Below, piece by piece: positions 63,039 to 64,000 of a stretch of 64,000 bases of DNA (position 1 is its first letter; every line of letters starts with the position of its first letter). The DNA lies in NCBI RefSeq assembly GCF_032193765.1, contig NZ_JAVBIJ010000001.1, forward strand, positions 744,001 through 808,000. The letters are read 5' to 3'. A program made the position numbers and the translations under genes. A model generated the notes under the pieces. That model saw nothing but the letters and a program-made list of their open reading frames with translations, was not told where the DNA came from and ran no database searches. This stretch comes from Rhodoferax potami (GTDB taxonomy: Bacteria > Pseudomonadota > Gammaproteobacteria > Burkholderiales > Burkholderiaceae_C).

Positions 63039-63377
63039 ATGGCTACCACTCCTCCAAAAGAACTCTACATCCTGGGAATCACGCGGCAAGGCAAGACCTT
63101 TCGCCCCAGTGACTGGGCGGAGCGTCTGGCCGGCGTGATGAGCCAATTCCGCCCCGGCGGCGCCACCCGCGGTAGCCATCTGGGCTACTCGCCATGGTGC
63201 GTGCCCACCTCGATCGGGCAGGTGAAATGCGTCATCGTGCACCCCGACCTGCGGGACTACGACGTCATGGCTTGGGATTTTTGCCTGAACTTTGCCCGTG
63301 ACAACGAGTTGCAAGTCAGCGAGACCCGCCCCGAGGCGCCTGCTGCGCCCGCCGCTCGTCCGGCAGCTTCCGAATAA
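63039..63377 (+). CDS. DUF3579 family protein
   Basis: 112 aa. ELYILGITRQGKTFRPSDWAERLAGVMS and RGSHLGYSPWCVPTSIGQVKCV match the betaproteobacterial DUF3579 family. The C-terminal tail is Ala/Pro-rich and probably disordered. Divergent from argD, as is usual in Burkholderiales. Function unknown. Confidence 0.88.
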   Translation: MATTPPKELYILGITRQGKTFRPSDWAERLAGVMSQFRPGGATRGSHLGYSPWCVPTSIGQVKCVIVHPDLRDYDVMAWDFCLNFARDNELQVSETRPEAPAAPAARPAASE

Positions 63378-63401
63378 TTTTTTTGTCCTGACGACAGAAA
63401 C

Positions 63402-63431
63402 AAAAAAGCCGTTCAGATGAACGACTTTTTT
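63402..63431. terminator. Bidirectional Rho-independent terminator
   Basis: AAAAAAGCCGTTCA pairs with TGAACGACTTTTTT around GA, giving a stem flanked by A and T runs on both sides. It lies between the convergent DUF3579 and rpsT genes and can stop both. Confidence 0.85.
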
Positions 63432-63501
63432 GTTTTTGCTGACAGCGCACCCTTACAAACGGCGAACCTTGTTGCCAAGGTCCGTGCGATTGCCTAAGTG
63501 A

Positions 63502-63801
63502 TTAGGCTGCGAGTGCCAAGGCTTTCACCTTGGTAGCCAAACGGCTCTTATCGCGTGCTGCCTTGTTCTTGTGGAAGATGCCCTTGTCAGCCACGGTGTC
63601 CACCACGGCTTGCATCTTGGCAAACAATTCTGCGGCTTTGGTCTTGTCACCGGCCACAACTGCCTTTTCCACGTTCTTCACCGCGGTGCGGTATTTGGAA
63701 CGCAAAGAAGTGTTTGCTGCATTGATTTTGATGTCCTGACGGACGCGTTTACGGCCCGACGCCAGGCGCGGGTTCTTTTTCTTGGGTTTACCAGATGCCA
63801 T
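63502..63801 (-). CDS. rpsT: 30S ribosomal protein S20
   Basis: 99 aa, strongly basic. The N-terminal [21 protein letters not shown], the central [19 protein letters not shown] and the [17 protein letters not shown] region are conserved in S20, an early-assembling 16S rRNA-binding protein of the small subunit. Its mRNA leader (63802-63868) shows nothing distinctive beyond a purine-rich ribosome site. Confidence 0.97.
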   Translation of the reverse strand: MASGKPKKKNPRLASGRKRVRQDIKINAANTSLRSKYRTAVKNVEKAVVAGDKTKAAELFAKMQAVVDTVADKGIFHKNKAARDKSRLATKVKALALAA

Positions 63802-63868
63802 GATTAATATTCCTTGTGTTGGAGGATGTTGTCAGCAAAGCCGATGATTATATACCGGCCCAGCTGAA

Positions 63869-64000
63869 TCAACCCACCAGGCGATTCCGCCCTTGGGCCT
63901 TTGCCTCGTACAAGCGTTGGTCGGCCACATGGAGGAGGGCGTTCAAGTCGTCATCGTGCCCGCCGTGGATACCGATACTGATCGTCACTTTGATTTCTTC
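63869..64000 (-). CDS. C-terminus of a GGDEF-domain protein (5' part outside window)
   Basis: The last 43 codons are seen: KVTISIGIHGG followed by LLHVADQRLYEAKAQGRNRLV and a TGA at 63869-63871. This is the characteristic end of diguanylate cyclase (GGDEF) domains. The active-site signature lies outside the window, so activity cannot be judged. Confidence 0.85.
   Translation of the reverse strand, partial: EEIKVTISIGIHGGHDDDLNALLHVADQRLYEAKAQGRNRLVG

Overview
The window is high-GC chromosomal DNA of a betaproteobacterium, most likely a Comamonadaceae member close to Rhodoferax. The evidence is the rpsT / DUF3579 / argD / argF neighbourhood, the hut and kyn gene sets, and short intergenic repeats that I recall as common in that family. 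The assignment is inference; no rRNA or other marker is present.

Layout. 1-5.6 kb: a partial LysR regulator divergent from a NAD(P)-binding protein; a metal-efflux transporter divergent from a CadR-type MerR regulator with a textbook operator; a flavin monooxygenase; a 46-aa membrane peptide; a chemoreceptor. 5.7-13.8 kb: complete five-step histidine degradation as two divergent units, hutCDIGF (-) with 4-base overlaps throughout and hutUH (+), with a palindromic operator between them. 13.9-22.6 kb: aromatic catabolism, with a MobR/MobA-like pair (3-hydroxybenzoate to protocatechuate), an AraC regulator, and an operon of outer-membrane channel, MFS importer, aldehyde dehydrogenase (broken by a 7-bp tandem duplication) and carotenoid-oxygenase-family dioxygenase. 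22.8-31.8 kb: mixed genes including a CorA-like protein, HD protein, GlxA-type regulator, PaiB-like protein, Upf1-like helicase, FGE-like protein and a CPBP membrane protease.

31.8-43 kb is the most disturbed part. An M13 metallopeptidase gene is split by a 1619-bp insertion sequence (6-bp target duplication CAATAC), and an identical copy lies 3.5 kb downstream with its own duplication (TACTTA). Beyond it lies an AT-rich segment (38.6-43 kb) of unrecognised genes, including an 811-aa lipoprotein. 43-52.5 kb returns to ordinary genes: a PhyH-type dioxygenase, a CoA-transferase, cbpA, a three-gene MacB-like ABC export system and a zinc alcohol dehydrogenase. 52.5-55 kb holds a decayed NIPSNAP/ArsR hybrid remnant and an unrecognised two-gene cassette of coiled-coil/membrane proteins with lower GC. 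55-60 kb: thioredoxin-reductase-like flavoprotein with an Rrf2 regulator, a DinB protein, kynU-kynA and a divergent Lrp/AsnC regulator. 60-64 kb: a CigR/RcnB-like protein, argF, argD (frameshifted by one base), DUF3579, rpsT and the end of a GGDEF gene.

A ~60-bp hairpin-rich repeat occurs five times (24.5, 44.6, 52.5, 57.1 and 60.9 kb), always in the same orientation. One copy lies in frame inside argF and one provides the stop codon of the PhyH-type gene. No tRNA, rRNA or CRISPR array was seen.
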